A stretch of 64,000 nt of DNA from Roseiarcus sp963770035 (GTDB lineage Bacteria > Pseudomonadota > Alphaproteobacteria > Rhizobiales > Beijerinckiaceae): positions 186,001 through 250,000 of the forward strand of contig CAVYON010000038.1 in NCBI GenBank assembly GCA_963770035.1, read 5' to 3'. How positions within the stretch are numbered: the first letter of the stretch is position 1; every line of letters begins with the position of its first letter. The notes under the pieces are model-generated. The model was not told the origin of the DNA, did no database searches, and saw nothing but the letters and a program-made list of their open reading frames with translations. Of the stretch, positions 62,751 to 64,000 are shown in pieces. Position numbers and translations under genes: made by a program.

Positions 62751-64000
62751 ATGAACATACAGTCGTCTGAGACCGTCAAGGGCAAGGACCGCTACAAGTC
62801 CGGCGTCATGCAGTACCGCAAGATGGGCTATTGGGAGCCCGACTACACGCCGAGCGACACCGACGTCATCGCCTGCTTCCGCGTCACGCCGCAGGAGGGC
62901 GTCGACCCGATCGAAGCCTCCGCGGCGGTCGCCGGCGAATCCTCGACCGCGACCTGGACGGTGGTGTGGACGGACCGGCTCACGGCCTGCGAGAAGTACC
63001 GGGGCAAGTGCTACCGGGTCGATCCGGTTCCAGGGGCGGAAGGCCAGTACTTTGCCTACATCGCCTACGATCTCGATCTGTTCGAGCCCGGCTCGATCGC
63101 CAACCTCACCGCCTCGATCATCGGCAACGTCTTCGGCTTCAAGCCGCTCAAGGCGCTCCGGCTCGAGGACATGCGGCTACCGCTCGCCTATGTGAAGACC
63201 TTCCAGGGTCCGGCGACCGGCATAGTCGTGGAGCGCGAACGGCTGGACAAGTTCGGCCGTCCGCTGCTCGGGGCGACGGTCAAGCCGAAGCTGGGGCTTT
63301 CGGGGCGCAACTACGGGCGCGTGGTCTACGAGGCGCTGAAGGGCGGGCTCGACTTCACCAAGGACGACGAGAACATCAACTCTCAGCCGTTCATGCATTG
63401 GCGCGACCGGTTTCTCTATTGCATGGAGGCGGTCAACAAGGCGGAAGCGGCGACCGGCGAGGTCAAGGGCTCCTATCTCAACGTGACGGCCGCCACCATG
63501 GAAGACATGTACGAGCGCGCCGAATTCGCCAAGGAGCTCGGCTCGTGCATCGTGATGATCGATCTCGTGATCGGCTACACGGCGATCCAGTCGATGGCGA
63601 AGTGGGCGCGCAGGAACGACATGATCCTGCACCTCCATCGCGCCGGGCACTCGACCTACACGCGGCAAAAGACGCATGGCGTGTCGTTTCGGGTGATCGC
63701 CAAATGGATGCGTCTCGCCGGCGTCGACCACATCCACGCCGGCACCGTGGTCGGCAAGCTCGAAGGCGACCCGGCGACAACCAGGGGCTACTACGACATC
63801 TGCCGCGAGGGCTTCAATCCGATGCGGCTCGAGCATGGCGTCTTTTTCGATCAGCCCTGGGCGTCGCTCGGCAAGCTGATGCCGGTCGCCTCGGGCGGCA
63901 TCCACGCCGGGCAGATGCACCAACTCCTCGACCTGCTTGGCGAGGACGTCGTGCTGCAGTTCGGCGGCGGCACGATCGGACACCCGATGGGCATCGCGGC
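62751..64000 (+). CDS. cbbL: RuBisCO large subunit, red-type form I, runs off the window
   Basis: The first 416 codons are present, after a GGGAGGATGGGAG region. Key parts are all there: MGYWEPDYTPSDTDVIACFRVTPQ, TWTVVWTDRLTACEKYRGKCYRVDPV, LGATVKPKLGLSGRNYGR with the catalytic Lys, GGLDFTKDDENINSQPF with the carbamylated Lys, HLHRAGHSTYTRQ with the loop His, HAGTVVGKLEGDP with loop 6 Lys, and FGGGTIGHP. The N-terminal form (VKGKDRYKSGVMQYRKMGY) marks a red-type form IC enzyme. It fixes CO2 onto RuBP. cbbS and other cbb genes are expected beyond the edge. Confidence 0.95.
   Translation, partial: MNIQSSETVKGKDRYKSGVMQYRKMGYWEPDYTPSDTDVIACFRVTPQEGVDPIEASAAVAGESSTATWTVVWTDRLTACEKYRGKCYRVDPVPGAEGQYFAYIAYDLDLFEPGSIANLTASIIGNVFGFKPLKALRLEDMRLPLAYVKTFQGPATGIVVERERLDKFGRPLLGATVKPKLGLSGRNYGRVVYEALKGGLDFTKDDENINSQPFMHWRDRFLYCMEAVNKAEAATGEVKGSYLNVTAATMEDMYERAEFAKELGSCIVMIDLVIGYTAIQSMAKWARRNDMILHLHRAGHSTYTRQKTHGVSFRVIAKWMRLAGVDHIHAGTVVGKLEGDPATTRGYYDICREGFNPMRLEHGVFFDQPWASLGKLMPVASGGIHAGQMHQLLDLLGEDVVLQFGGGTIGHPMGIA

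Noticed and set aside
1..64000. CRISPR arrays, tRNA or rRNA genes
   Set aside because: No regularly spaced direct repeats were seen, and no cloverleaf or rRNA-like sequence was noticed by eye; a dedicated tRNA scan was not possible.

Overview
The window is GC-rich DNA from an alphaproteobacterium. It is most likely of the order Hyphomicrobiales (Rhizobiales). The evidence is a red-type (form IC-like) RuBisCO large subunit divergent from a CbbR, a long N-terminal extension on UvrB, FixK/FNR-type TTGA-N6-TCAA boxes, a DUF1127 protein, a CYP153-type P450 and a BMP-type nucleoside ABC transporter. I cannot name the genus. No rRNA, tRNA or CRISPR array was found.

Layout. 0.25-2.1 kb: an SGNH hydrolase and an OpgC-type acyltransferase. 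2.7-4.25 kb: nested remnants of IS1595 and IS1380 elements that have eaten the 3' end of a cytochrome b561-type gene. 4.2-9.4 kb: a probable low-oxygen (FixK) regulon with the b561 protein, a P-type cation ATPase, three small membrane-associated proteins and a methyltransferase; two FixK-type boxes sit in front of its transcription units. 9.7-20.9 kb: an accessory redox/metal cluster. It holds a broken OmpR-type regulator, a Tat-exported HiPIP lacking its fourth cysteine, a Met-rich LTXXQ protein, two CcdA-type thiol transporters, a CGTC redoxin, unfamiliar Tat or membrane proteins, a Tat-exported CuA subunit II, and a heme-copper oxidase subunit I whose active-site histidines are partly replaced by tyrosine, with a tiny two-helix partner. 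An intact IS630 element sits inside this cluster. 21.4-26.6 kb: a PAS protein, a YjlB-type cupin, uvrC, a lipoprotein and prs. 26.8-35.2 kb: a nucleoside uptake and salvage operon (BMP binding protein, ABC ATPase, two permeases, cytidine deaminase, purine nucleoside phosphorylase, thymidine phosphorylase, 2-hydroxyacid dehydrogenase). 35.4-40.9 kb: RidA, then on the minus strand a bufferin-type copper RiPP operon (bufA-bufB-bufC-doxX) followed by a glycogen-debranching-type gene. 41.3-43.2 kb: an IS1634 element. 43.3-46.6 kb: a hybrid histidine kinase with a plant-like ethylene-binding domain, and a CYP153-type P450. 46.6-50.3 kb: an accessory patch with paired inverted REP-like repeats, DUF559, an IS630 element, an orphan HigA, and AT-richer genes including a GIY-YIG protein. 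50.3-57.3 kb: uvrB, creA, a membrane-anchored GH19 protein, hypotheticals, a lipoprotein and rpsD. 57.4-58.2 kb: an ISAs1 remnant. 58.5-64 kb: a DUF1127 protein, a mannose-1-phosphate guanylyltransferase, an HTH protein, cbbR, and the start of cbbL, which runs off the window.

Two general points matter to any reader. First, at least ten conserved genes, including rpsD, uvrB and cbbR, carry a single reading-frame break, usually in a homopolymer or GC repeat. Many are therefore probably sequence errors rather than true pseudogenes, and they are annotated here as one gene with a frameshift. Second, the most unusual content is the 10.7-20.9 kb cluster. If the sequence is right there, its oxidase-like core keeps the low-spin heme histidines, the CuA subunit and a His-Tyr pair, but has Tyr where the high-spin heme ligand and one CuB ligand should be.
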